From contig RPFO01000027.1 of assembly GCA_009746045.1 (NCBI GenBank), positions 1,512,696-1,576,695 on the forward strand: a stretch of 64,000 nucleotides of DNA, read 5' to 3'. Position 1 is the stretch's first letter. The number at the start of each line of letters is the position of its first letter. Both the position numbers and the translations under genes were made by a program. This stretch comes from Mesostigma viride. Its lineage: Eukaryota > Streptophyta > Mesostigmatophyceae > Mesostigmatales > Mesostigmataceae. Below the pieces are notes generated by a model. That model did not search any database and was not told the DNA's origin. It was given only the letters and a program-made list of their open reading frames with translations. Positions 1-10,400 of the stretch are shown here, piece after piece.

Positions 1-1192
1 TGCAGACGACTACTGTCGGCACAAACTCGTGTCGCCCTGCGCCAAGCTGCCTCCGGGCACCTCGCCTCGCCTTGCTGCGCAACTCCGTCCGCACTCGCTT
101 CTGCTACTGCCAGAGTAACACCGTTCGGGATGCGACCAACCCGTGAAGCTCTCTGCTCAAGGGTCGTCGATGCTCCGGTGCTCCGGAATTGACGATGGTT
201 TGTACGTGTCGCCAGAATTCGCCCCAATCTTCGACCGGTCGTCGACAGAATGCAGAACTGCGATTTTAACAGGACGGACGCATCCGCAAGCGAGAACAAA
301 GATAGATCCCGAACGACACGCGTAATTCAGAGGAGAAATCGAACCCCAGCAGACTGCCGAAACCGGAAATCCTGCTGCCGCTTGTCCTCCTGCTACCATC
401 TACCACCAGACGAGCTCCTCTCGTGCGAACGCTTGCAGCACGCAACCGGCAACGACCCTCCTGGGCCGTTCGCGCTGAGACTGGTTGTAATTTGAGTTAA
501 GCTTCTTCGCACACGCAATGTGAAGATATGGTTGCAATGCAGCAATGTGTGAATATGGTTGGGAAACGGAGCTTTGTTAAAATCGGATAATGTTTACAGC
601 GCTCAACACTTGAGGCTTGCACACGAGCTTGCCAAGTCAAGGCACAACACGGGAGGCGGGCTCGCAAGAGTATGCCCATTTGCACTTGGCCTATTGTTTA
701 TATACTTGTGACTGTGGCTTGCTAGTCCTGAGCAGCCTAGGAGGCCTGTCAGTAATAACACCCCGGTACAGTATTCACTACCTGTACAGCGCCAGCTCCT
801 ATACAGTAGGTCTGCCATACAGGCACAGTGACCACAGAGCACAGTCCACAGTGATATTGCATCTGCACCTAGAAGTCCAGGACTAAGCCTGCCGGTACCA
901 ACAGACCACAGGTTAAGGTCCTATTTTCCTGCGTACGACGTATTAATCAATACCGTCGTAGGTACAGACCTAATTCCTGTCAGCCCAGGAATTACTGTCG
1001 ACCCCATATGTCGTCGGCAAATATTCACGTCCGACTTAGAAGAACAGCCGGCTCGCGCTCGCGCGCGACCGGGAAGTCGGAACGCCATAACTTTCTTGAT
1101 ACTTCGTCGGAATGAACTACGTTCCAGGGTTTGCCGCTGGAATCGCAGAGATATGCCGAATCAGGATCACGCCAATGCGCTTGGCGTTAACT
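1..1192 (-). mobile_element. Copia-type LTR element, 5' end of a minus-strand copy (truncated by window edge)
   Basis: Reading the minus strand from 1192 leftwards gives an LTR (1192-495), then the same post-LTR leader and 5' ORF region found after the LTR at 5150 in the intact element. The rest lies left of the window. Its LTR end abuts a pol sequence of another copy at 1193, so this is a nested insertion in opposite orientation. The short ORFs here are antisense shadows. Confidence 0.88.
495..1192 (-). repeat. LTR of the minus-strand Copia copy
   Basis: Inverted copy of the LTRs at 2649, 4454 and 11787. On the minus strand it begins AGTTAACGCC and ends with TTAACT. It contains the TATA-like TATATAAAC (about 699-707 on the minus strand). 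Confidence 0.9.
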
Positions 1193-1900
1193 AAGGCCTT
1201 GCCAGAGAAGATCACCCAGGCTGCAGGACCTGAGTTGAGAGGCATGTGGGCCTGGTTTGCCAGCATCTGTGGTCCGTCTTTGATGGTCCATAGCAGAATG
1301 CCTGATGAGGTGCTTGAGGATGAGAAGCCTCGAGTCATAGCCCGGTTGGTGGAGAGTACCCCTGATCTGATTTTGTCTGGGATTGACTTTACCCAGCCTA
1401 TCACCTTGGAGATCTTTGTTGACAGTTCCATGGATGCTCGCCAGGTTACCAAGGTCAGGGGGAGATCTGCTGCTCTGTTTGCTTTTTATCAGAGCAGGGC
1501 AAGTTTGTTCAGCTGGTACAGCAGACTGCAGAAGAGGGTCTGTATCAGTTCAGATGTGGCAGAATGCAGGGCCATATGCGAGGGGATCCAGTCCAGCCTG
1601 TACATAAAGGAGTTAATGCTGGAGCTGGCTTCAGTTACCCCTTGGACCTTGCAGATGGAGACGTTGTTGCTAACAGACAGCATGGGTATGGTCCAGTTTG
1701 TTCACAAGCAGCTGGCCAGGAGCCGGGACCTGGATTATTTGTTGCTGAAGGAGTTGGCCAGTTTGGTTGACTTGAAGCATATCCCTGGCGAGGAGAACCC
1801 TGCTGATGCATTGACAAAGCTGCCACACAAGGCCCCAGCCCAGTACAATGTACTGAGGAAGCTCATGAATGCTGACTGTCAAGTCGGTCTATCTGTCTAA
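1193..1900 (+). pseudogene. Copia pol remnant: end of reverse transcriptase region and RNase H
   Basis: Nearly identical to 10331-11038 of the intact element. It includes the RNase H start (IFVDSS), the LLLTDS motif and the C-terminal HIPGEENPADALTKLP. The 5' part of pol is missing because another element inserted exactly at 1192/1193. The open frame runs upstream into the antisense LTR (from 1112), giving a chimeric ORF whose first 27 or so residues are LTR-derived and not real pol. Confidence 0.9.
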
Positions 1901-2648
1901 AAGCTGAGAGCTGGGTGCTTAAGACTCTGGATATCAGGCTGGGAGCTTGATTGTACATAATCCTGAGCACACCTTGAGGGGTGAGACATGTCTCTGGTGT
2001 GGGAATGTCTGACATTGTCTCTGATGGAGAGATGTCTATCTGGGGTTTTCATCTCAGTCTGAGGTTTCCCCAGATCTGTGGTTTGTGGGCGGGGTTCGAT
2101 TCCCTGGTGCCGTCTTAAGGCGGAGTTTCACGGACTGGCTGACCCATCCACCATGCTGGTGAGGTGGCGACAGGTCCCCTGATTTTCCACGGGTGGAACG
2201 AGTATGGGAGCTTGTGTTTTGCATGTGCTTCGCGTAGATGTGGTGTCTGGTTCGATAAGGGGCAGCAGACCGGCGCCGACTCCCGTCTGGGGGTCAGCAA
2301 TGTTTTCTGATGAGCTGTTGTGGGTGATCTGTGGGGTTTCGCCTAAGGTCCTGAAGGTTGTACATACTTCTCAAGTTCTTAACTGAACACCTATGGGCTG
2401 CCACAGTTGGCCAACCTCTTGTACATGGGTAACACAACGAGCCTCCCGTGAAGGGATAGGGACTCATTGTAATTTGTTTGTGCTCCTGAGCCAGTATGGG
2501 TGCTATGTACATATAATAAGGAATCCAAGCTGACTGTCATGCCCAGCGGGTTGTGACTTGTAGTCTGGGGAGGATATCCAGTACCCATTGTGTGTGTTTG
2601 TATGTAGACTTGTGTGAGCTGCTACAGCTCAAGAAAAGAAAGGATTGG
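1901..2648 (+). other. Copia 3' non-coding region with polypurine tract
   Basis: Matches 11039-11786 with only a few substitutions. It ends in the purine run AAGAAAAGAAAGGATTGG immediately before the LTR, a polypurine tract for plus-strand priming. It also holds a tRNA T-arm-like GGGGTTCGATTCCC near 2094. Confidence 0.8.
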
Positions 2649-3346
2649 AGTTAACGCCAAGCGCATTGGCGTGATCCTGATTCGGCATATCTCTGCGATT
2701 CCAGCGGCACCGGAACGAGTTCATTCCGACGAGTATCAAGAAAGTTATGGCGTTCCGACTTCCCGGTCGCGCGCGAGCGCGAGCCGGCTGTTCTTCTAAG
2801 TCGGACGTGAATATTTGCCGACGACATATGGGGTCGACAGTAATTCCTGGGCTGACAGGAATTAGGTGCTGTACCTACGACGGTATTGGATTAATACGTC
2901 GTACGCAGGAAATAGGAACCTTAACCTGTGGTCTGTTGGTACCGCAGGCTTAGTCCTGGGCTTCTAGGTGCAGATGCAATAGTCACTGTGGACTGTGCTC
3001 TGTGGTCACTGTGCCTGTATGGCAGACCTACTGTATAGGAGCTGGGCGCTGTACAGGTAGTGAATACTGTACCGGGGGTGTTATTACTGAGCAGGCCTCC
3101 TAGGCTGCTCAGGACTAGCAAGCACAGTGCACAAGTATATAAACAATAGGCCAGTGCCAAATGGGCATATCTCTTGCTAGCCCGCCTCGCGTGTTGTGCC
3201 TTGACTTGGCAAGCTCGTGTGCAAGCCTCAAGTGTTGAGCGCTGTAAACATTATCCGATTTAACAAAGCTCCGTTTCCAACCATATTCACACATTGCTGC
3301 ATTGCAACCATATCCTTCACATTGCGTGTGCGAAGAAAGCTTAACT
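2649..3346 (+). repeat. 3' LTR of the truncated Copia copy
   Basis: 698-bp LTR starting AGTTAACGCC after the polypurine tract and ending AGCTTAACT. TATA-like TATATAAAC lies near 3136. The next bases, TGCAT (3347-3351), would be the target duplication. Its partner is outside the window. Confidence 0.9.
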
Positions 3347-3351
3347 TGCAT

Positions 3352-4448
3352 CACACTGGATTTTTAGGTGGCATATCACACACATGATTACTGCTGATAG
3401 TGGATGCATTCAAGTAGCGGTAATGACCAGTCCAGGATATAATGGCACGCAAACGCGACATTCATTCATTCATTCATTCATTCATTCATTCATTCATTCA
3501 TTCATTCATTCATTCATTCATTCATTCATTCATTCATTCATTCATTCATTCATTCATTCATTCATTCATTCATTCATTCATTCATTCATTCATTCATTCA
3601 TTCATTCATTCATTCATTCATTCATTCATTCATTCATTCATTCATTCATTCATTCATTCATTCATTCATTCATTCATTCATTCATTCATTCATTCATTCA
3701 TTCATTCATTCATTCATTCATTCATTCATTCATTCATTCATTCATTCATTCATTCATTCATTCATTCATTCATTCATTCATTCATTCATTCATTCATTCA
3801 CTCATTCATTCATTCATTCATTCATTCATTCATTCATTCATTCATTCATTCATTCATTCATTCATTCATTCATTCATTCATTCATTCATTCATTCATTCA
3901 TTCATTCATTCATTCATTCATTCATTCATTCATTCATTCATTCATTCATTCATTCATTCATTCATTCATTCATTCATTCATTCATTCATTCATTCATTCA
4001 TAGACACGTGACTGCGTCACGTGAGCATAAGTCCTCAGTGGGAGGGGAACATGGGATGGAATGGATGGTGTAAGCTATCTAGTAGGTCCTACTGGTTACA
4101 AGGGTTACAAGGGTGTGGGCACCGCGGCCCGAACCGCTATGAACGCCATACGCGGTCACACGCGGAGCCCCCACAGACTTGGGGGTGGTCTCCTTCATCA
4201 CTACTTGCCATCTATCCTTGCGTACCATCTGCCTCCATATTACAGACAAACCCGGAGGCTGCCTGGTGGGTGTGAGCCCGTCACGTCTAGTGTAGCACAT
4301 GTCCATGCCGAGTCTATCACGAAAAGTCCACGGGTGGCGGCCCTGCCGCACGCGGCCTGGGGCACGCCAGGAGAGGACATATCGCCCAGGCTGGGCGGGC
4401 TTGGTGCCAGCTAGTCTATCTGATGTGTCTACCTGATCTGTGCGGGCC
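3352..4448 (-). mobile_element. 3' end of a minus-strand LINE (C-terminal RT region, 3' UTR, microsatellite tail)
   Basis: On the minus strand, 4448 leftwards continues the LINE ORF interrupted at 12490 by the Copia element. The joined frame runs from the ...LAGHL of the right part into ARTDQVDTSD and the basic stretch typical of the end of LINE RT proteins. A 3' UTR follows (about 4200-4001), then a long (AATG)n tail. Related 3' pieces occur at about 13195-13505, 22130-22230 and 52050-52110. Confidence 0.75.
3459..4000. repeat. (CATT)n microsatellite, 542 bp
   Basis: About 135 uninterrupted CATT units with a single T-to-C change near 3801. The His-Ser-Phe-Ile ORFs over it are artefacts of the repeat. 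Its position at the end of the LINE 3' UTR makes it that element's terminal repeat tail (AATG on the LINE strand). Confidence 0.95.
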
Positions 4449-4453
4449 AGGTG
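4449..4453. repeat. Left target-site duplication AGGTG
   Basis: AGGTG flanks the LTR start here and recurs at 12485-12489. Removing the element and one copy restores the host LINE sequence, which resembles the uninterrupted LINE piece near 17398-17412 (AAGGTGCCCGGCTAGG). Confidence 0.88.
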
Positions 4454-5149
4454 AGTTAACGCCAAGCGCATTGGCGTGATCCTGATTCGGCATATCTCTG
4501 CGATTCCAGCGGCACCGGAACGAGTTCATTCCGACAAGTATCAAGAAAGTTATGGCGTTCCGACTTCCCGGTCGCGCGCGAGCGCGAGCCGGCTGTTCTT
4601 CTAAGTCGGACGTGAATATTTGCCGACGACATATGGGGTCGACAGTAATTCCTGGGCTGACAGGAATTAGGTGCTGTACCTACGACGGTATTGGATTAAT
4701 ACGTCGTACGCAGGAAATAGGAACCTTAACCTGTGGTCTGTTGGTACCGCAGGCTTAGTCCTGGACTTCTAGGTGCAGATGCAATAATCACTGTGGTGAC
4801 TGTACTCTGTGGTCACTGTGCCTGTATGGCAGACCTACTGTATAGGACTGGGCGCTGTACAGGTAGTGAATACTGTACCGGGGTGTTATTACTGAGCAGG
4901 CCTCCTAGGCTGCTCAGGACTAGCAAGCACAGTGCACAAGTATATAAACAATAGGCCAGTGCCAAATGGGCATCTCTTGCGAGCCCGCCTCACGTGTTGT
5001 GCCTTGACTTGGCAAGCGCGTGTACAAGCCTCAAGTGTGTGAGCGCTGTAAACATTATCCGATTTTAACAAAGCTCCGTTTCCAACCATATTCACACATT
5101 GCTGCATTGCAACCATATCCTTCACATTGCGTGTGCTAAGAACTTAACT
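4454..5149 (+). repeat. 5' LTR
   Basis: 696 bp, termini AGTTAA...TTAACT. TATA-like TATATAAAC sits near 4940. Internal imperfect palindromes occur around 4560-4600 (GC-rich) and 4645-4705 (AATTCCTG...CAGGAATT, then CGACGGTATT...AATACGTCG). Confidence 0.93.
4938..4950 (+). promoter_or_regulatory. TATA box of the LTR promoter
   Basis: AGTATATAAACAA, conserved in all four LTR copies. About 210 bases of LTR follow it, a usual place for the U3/R boundary. Confidence 0.6.
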
Positions 5150-5242
5150 CAAATTACAACCAGTCTCAGCGGAACGGCCAGGAGGGTCGTTGCCGGTTGC
5201 GGTGTGCAGCGTTTACGACGAGAGGAGCTCGTCTGGTGGTGA
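5150..5242 (+). other. Post-LTR leader, presumed primer-binding region
   Basis: Starts CAAATTACAACCAGTCTC directly after the LTR. It lacks the TGG with which most primer-binding sites begin. The primer cannot be assigned; a cleaved internal tRNA fragment, as used by Drosophila copia, is one possibility. Confidence 0.45.
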
Positions 5243-5803
5243 ATGGTGCAGGAGGAACAACGGCAGCAGGATTTCCGGTTTCGGCAGTCTGCTGGGGGTT
5301 CGATTTCTCCTGAATTACGCCGTGTCGTTCGGGATCTATCTTTGTTGCTTGCAGATCGTCCGCCTGTAAATCGCAGCTTCGTGCAATTCGTCGACGACCA
5401 GGTCGAAGATTGGGAGCGAATTCTGCGACACGTACAAACCATCGTCATTCCGGAGCACCGGAGCATCGACGACCTTGAGCAGGAGCTTCACGGGTTGGTC
5501 GGCATCCAGACGGTGATTACTGCAGTAGCAGAGCGAGTGCGGACGGAGTTGGCAGCAAGGCGAGGCGAGGTTGCGGAGGCAGCTGGCGCAGGGCGACACG
5601 AGTTTGTGCCGACAGTAGCGGGCGCGGGAGTACCACGTGCTTTCGCAGGCGGCATCGGCGACGAGGGTGTTGCAGCGGGCCAGTTAGGCGTGAACGACGC
5701 GGAGCGGAGCATCACAGGCGGCTTGCAGAGGTCGGGGCGACAGCGGAAGCCATCGCCGGAGGACAACGCGCGACAAGAGTCGGCAGGTTTCCAGAGCGAG
5801 TAA
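5243..5803 (+). CDS. Retrotransposon 5' ORF, unknown (186 aa)
   Basis: An open frame upstream of gag. The N-terminal two thirds are charged and probably helical (VRDLSLLLADRP, VEDWERILRHVQ, IDDLEQELHGL, VAERVRTELAARRGEV). The rest is Gly/Ala-rich. No known domain is recognised. Another copy of this region exists antisense at 1-494 but is broken into short frames. It may be an extra N-terminal Gag piece, since short open frames link it toward gag at 6213. Whether it is translated is unknown. Confidence 0.45.
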   Translation: MVQEEQRQQDFRFRQSAGGSISPELRRVVRDLSLLLADRPPVNRSFVQFVDDQVEDWERILRHVQTIVIPEHRSIDDLEQELHGLVGIQTVITAVAERVRTELAARRGEVAEAAGAGRHEFVPTVAGAGVPRAFAGGIGDEGVAAGQLGVNDAERSITGGLQRSGRQRKPSPEDNARQESAGFQSE

Positions 5804-6212
5804 GAGTTCCTTTTCAGGAGCTGCCCCGCCCCTTCGCGTTCGTGTGACGCGTTGGGAGGAGTTTGCACCTCTTGGGTACGATAGTGACCTTGAGGTAGGC
5901 GCAGGGGGTGTCGCTGGGCTAGGCGACGAGACACTTGGCGACCACGAGGTGCCAACGTACAATCCGCGAGGGCCAACGACGGGTTGTCACCTGTCTACTT
6001 TACCAACGGTGACGATTCAGTCATCGCGGGCCGACAGCGGGTCGACGACGGCGCAGCAGGTAGCAGGGTACCAGAGCTGATTGTGGTGAGCGACAGCGAC
6101 GACGACAGCGACAAGGAGAACCAGGACGCGCCTGGGGCCAGCCGTGGTGGTCTTGCCTGAGTGGTAACACTTGGCACTTTCCTTTCTTGTTCAGTAGCTT
6201 ATATTGCTTTAA

Positions 6213-7082
6213 TTGCTGCTTGGCCACTTGGCTGGCTGTAGCAGATCTGAACAGAGGCCATCATGGAGGATGGAGCTATCAACCAACAGCGGGCTTTATG
6301 GGCTTCGGCGGCGCGGCGCTGGGCTGGATGGACGAGATGGACGCGATGGACGCGGTGGACGCGATGGACGCGGGGACGGCCAGGCGCTGGGAGACCAGGC
6401 TGAGGTGCCAGATAATCAGAGCCAAGGATCGCAGGGCGGGCAGCACGCGCCAGCCGCAGATCAAGCGGCGCCTAAGCGACCAACTGTTGCTGAGGGGTAC
6501 GCGGTGCTAGGCCAGTTTCAGTCCATCAAGGACAATTGGCAGCCCCGGGATGCTGAGAGGATGTTAGAGGACATGAACTTGTACACGGAGATATACAACG
6601 GTGACAAGCTTCGCATCCTGGCGTCTAGTGCCTACATACGGCAGTCGGCGAGGCGGCTGTTCAAGTTTGTTCGGGAGCGACACGCGGCGGGGGACACCTG
6701 GACGGCGTTTATGACGCGACTCAGGTCGTTCCTGAGTGACAAGAGGACCATAGATGGGTCCCACCTGAAGCAAGAATACCTGGACTACAAGCCCATCAAG
6801 GGGCAACTAGTGGTCCACGCCTTTGAAGACTTCGTCAAGCTGAGGGAGGACGCCATGGCCAAGGGCTTCTTCGTCGCAGATCGGATGGCCATGGGCGACT
6901 TTCTCAAGTCGCTGCAACTGGATCCGGTCACCATGGATAATGTGACCATCCACATGCGACAGGTCCATGGCTGGGCAGCCATGACGGATCAGTTGTATGA
7001 GTGTTTCAGCGGCAAGTACGTGGGGGTAAGCGCCCTCGTCAGAATGATGAGGAGGCCACTGAACCCACGGTTAAGTCCATGA
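6213..7082 (+). CDS. Copia-type Gag (capsid region)
   Basis: 289-residue frame. The N-terminus has DGRD/GRGG low-complexity repeats. From about residue 100 it resembles the helical Copia Gag domain (UBN2-like): FQSIKDNWQPRDAERML, LRILASSAYIRQSARRLFKF, GDTWTAFMTRLRSFLSD, FEDFVKLREDAMAKGFFVADR. It would form the capsid of the virus-like particle. The frame ends at 7082, whereas the zinc knuckle lies in the -1 frame from 7001. A GGGGG run at 7022-7026 lies in the overlap and could allow the shift. The start codon is uncertain. Confidence 0.75.
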   Translation: MLLGHLAGCSRSEQRPSWRMELSTNSGLYGLRRRGAGLDGRDGRDGRGGRDGRGDGQALGDQAEVPDNQSQGSQGGQHAPAADQAAPKRPTVAEGYAVLGQFQSIKDNWQPRDAERMLEDMNLYTEIYNGDKLRILASSAYIRQSARRLFKFVRERHAAGDTWTAFMTRLRSFLSDKRTIDGSHLKQEYLDYKPIKGQLVVHAFEDFVKLREDAMAKGFFVADRMAMGDFLKSLQLDPVTMDNVTIHMRQVHGWAAMTDQLYECFSGKYVGVSALVRMMRRPLNPRLSP

Positions 7083-7447
7083 GGGGATCGGGCCACGGGG
7101 GCCCAGCGTCCTCGAGAGGGCCTGAGACCTCTTCAAGGGGTCGAGGAAGGTCCAGGAGGGGGCGTGACAGAAGGGCTGGACGGGGGACCCCGCCGAAGTC
7201 GGGACATCCACAGTCCCAGTTTGACTTCAAGAGGGTGGGTGGTCCTCCCAAGGCTGGGCCCAGCAGTGGGACCTCACGGGACATCAGTCAGGTGGAATGT
7301 TATTTCTGCCAGGGGAAGGGTCACTTCAGGAATGAGTGTCCCTCGTACCTGAGGCAGGAAGGTCAGAGCAAGCCAGCTCAGGGTGGCAGCAAGGACAAGG
7401 CTGGTCCATCCCAGGACAAGGGCAAGGGCAAGGCTGCTGATCATTGA
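7001..7447 (+). CDS. Gag nucleocapsid part with CCHC zinc knuckle
   Basis: Frame -1 relative to gag. It is rich in Arg, Gly, Ser and Lys, then has a CCHC knuckle (CYFCQGKGHFRNEC, spacing C-X2-C-X4-H-X4-C) followed by a Lys/Gly/Gln-rich tail. This is the RNA-binding nucleocapsid part of Gag. No convincing ATG precedes it, so it is probably reached by frameshift from gag near 7022. It ends at TGA 7445-7447, after which the same frame stays open into pol. Confidence 0.8.
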   Translation: MFQRQVRGGKRPRQNDEEATEPTVKSMRGSGHGGPASSRGPETSSRGRGRSRRGRDRRAGRGTPPKSGHPQSQFDFKRVGGPPKAGPSSGTSRDISQVECYFCQGKGHFRNECPSYLRQEGQSKPAQGGSKDKAGPSQDKGKGKAADH

Positions 7448-10400
7448 TATGAGCCTGCACACATCCCTGAACCCTGGAGGGTGCCCCCAGGGGTGTGTAA
7501 TGAAGCTGCTAGTGACAGCAGTGAGGGGCAGCCCCATGCTCTAGTGAAAGAGCCTATTGGACACGATGGGGCAAGCTTGGTTACCACAGAGAGTATGCCA
7601 GCTGTAGCTGCAGTGGTTACTCGCCAACGTGCCCGCCATGGCGGTGCTGAGCCTGAGGTAGGACCTGGTGATGTGGACCCAGGTGGATCTCAGAAGCATT
7701 CTGACCGTGCAGGACTGGCACAGGATGGTCAGGATGAGGATAGGGCTGGAGACAGTCTGACAGGCACGACCCTGGTGCCTCCTGTACATAAGGGATCTGT
7801 ACATACCTTGAGTGCTAATAATGACAATAAAAGGTTTTCTCTCTTGTATGACATTGCCTCAAGGTTGCATACCATGTTTGGCCATGCAGCTCAGTCTTTG
7901 CAAGTTGCTAGACGGCTGGGAGGAAGTGAGTTGTACTCCATCTGCCAACAGGTTGCTCAAGCTTGCAAGTGCAGGCTAGTTGCTAGAAAGCCCAAGCAGT
8001 CTCATGCCAGGACTCCTATTTTGCAGCCAGGCCATGTGCAGGTAGATATTCAGAGAATCAGGGGTTTGAAGCTGCTGGTGGCAGTGGACAGATATACCAA
8101 GTACAAGACCCTAGAGATCCTGCCTGACATGGAGAAGCCTACATTGATTGCTGCTCTGAAGTTGACAAGGAGCAGGTACCCTGGGTTGGAGTTGTTGCAG
8201 TGTGACATTCAGTTTGAGTGCTGTGAGAACCTGCCAGAGTTTCCAGAGTTGCTGATTACACCCAGGGAGAGCCACGGCCAGCAAGGGGTGGTGGAGAGAG
8301 CCATCCAAGAGATCAAGACTGTGCTGCTGGTGGAGAGGATTCCAAGGACGTCATCTGCCATTGTGACATCTGCATGGCTACGTTCTGTGGAGGACAGGCT
8401 GAACCTGAGGACTCCCATGTTCTTTGGTGACATTGCCATCAATCCTCTTATGCTGCATACCAGGATGCTGCCAGCTGATGCTGAGCAGGCATGGAAGGAG
8501 AAGCTAGAGGCCAAGTTCCTCAAGCTGAGGCAGAAAGACAAGGGCTGGAGTGTCCTAGAACCTAACGTTGGACAACAGGTTGTTGTGTGGAAGGAACCAA
8601 GCTTTCCAGGGAAACGTGGCAGCTGGCATGATGGGGTGGTGACCCGAGTAGAAGCCGCTGGCCATAAGTGCTGGGTGGCCATTGATGGCTCCCAAGCAGT
8701 GCACCGTCTGTCCTGGTCAAAGATCCGTCCCCGGGGAGGTAATCAAGGAGACCTCTTCCAGGTGCCCGCTGGTGTACAAGGCGGGGGTGACGTGGAGCTT
8801 CCTGATCAGGGTGCTACAGCTGTATCGAGCCCTCAGGGTGACCCTGGCCCGGCCCCTGGGGTACCTTCACATACGGTGGTTGGGCAAGCAGGCGGACAGG
8901 CTGCACCTCCGGAACGGCCCGACACCAGGCCTAGGGGTGTGCGTCTATCAGATATTGTACAGGCTTTGCAAAGAGCCAAGAAGGAGCCTAAGGTGTCCAA
9001 GCTTGTCCAGTTGGATGAACCTGAGGTAGCTGCCATGGAGATAGATACCAATGCACAGGTTTCTGTCATGGGACCTCAGCATACAGGAGAACTGCTGGTC
9101 GGAGAACCAAGTTGCCCCTGGGTGTCTGATTTCAGTGGTAGGACGCATCTAAGGGTGTTGGGAGAGGTTACTGCCCCTGTCATGGGTGTGGATGTGACCT
9201 TCCTTGTCCTAGAGGACTATGATGGCCCTGTGATTTTGGGTCAGAATTTTCTGGGCAATCCTGGGATTTCTATCAGAGCTACAGCTCTGAGAAGAGATGG
9301 CTGGGGGATGATTCCCCTAGAAAATTTCAGGACAACATTTCCAGTCAGGTGCAGGGCCAAGCCGGTCAAGGGTGTAAAATGGGATGAAGGGGAGGTGCCC
9401 CCAGCGGCCAGTTTGGTGATTCCAGCTGTGTTGCACCCCAGCAGTATTGGCATAACTCACAGGAGCCTTGCTGCACACTCTCCTTTGACATATGACCAGC
9501 TGGTCCAAGAGATGAGCTCGCCTACTTTGTTTGAGGCTTGGAAGCTCGCCTTCTCCAAGGCATTGGAGGAGTGGTTGCAGTTTGAGTGTGCTGCACCAAC
9601 AGACAGACGTCCCCCAGCATCAAGGAAGCTTGCTTTGAGATTTGTGCTGAAGAGGAAGGTTGTGGATGAGGTATCAGTGCCCCATGTCAGGCCTGTCCTG
9701 AATGAGTATCACGGCACGGGGAGTCTGCCAGGAGAGGAGCTATACACGCCAGGGATGCTACACGACACATGGAGAATTTTGCTATGTCTCTACGTGGGGT
9801 TGCTGAACAGGGGAGCAGCTATGTCATCAGTGCTGCTGGACTTCAAGAGGGCATTTTTAAAATCTGATCCAGAAGTGGCCAGGAGGGTGTGGAAGCAGGA
9901 TGAGCCTTACTGTGTTGAGGTGCCTGCCATCTGGAAGCTGGAGCTGCATCAACAATTCCTGGTTATTCTGAAGGGCCTGGAAGGACTCAGGTCGAGCCCA
10001 ATCATCTGGAGACTCACGCTGCAGGAAGCTCTGATCAGTGAGTGTGGCTTGAGAGTGTCTTCAGTTGATCCCTGTTTGCTGCTGGCCCAATGGGAGGGTC
10101 TGCCAGTGTATGCTAGTTTGCATGGAGATGATCTGCATTTGCTAGCCCCCACGACCTGGCTGAAGAAGTTTATTCCTGTCATCAGTGGCAAGTTTTCACT
10201 GGGCAAGGAGCTGTGGCAGGAGCCCAACAAGCCTGTAGTGTTCTGTGGAATGCAGGCTACCCTGTTCAGGAGGGACGGGGAGTGGAGTATCAGGCTTCAG
10301 GCTGGAGGAGATTATAAACAGACCATTGTGAAGGCCTTGCCAGAGAAGATCACCCAGGCTGCAGGACCTGAGTTGAGAGGCATGTGGGCCTGGTTTGCCA

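Noticed and set aside
2090-2120. tRNA gene suggested by GGGGTTCGATTCCCTGG in the Copia 3' region (also 11228)
   Set aside because: T-arm-like only; no acceptor stem, anticodon arm or A box could be folded around it.
3384-4073. Plus-strand ORFs made of His-Ser-Phe-Ile repeats
   Set aside because: Pure consequence of the CATT tetranucleotide array; no flanking gene structure.
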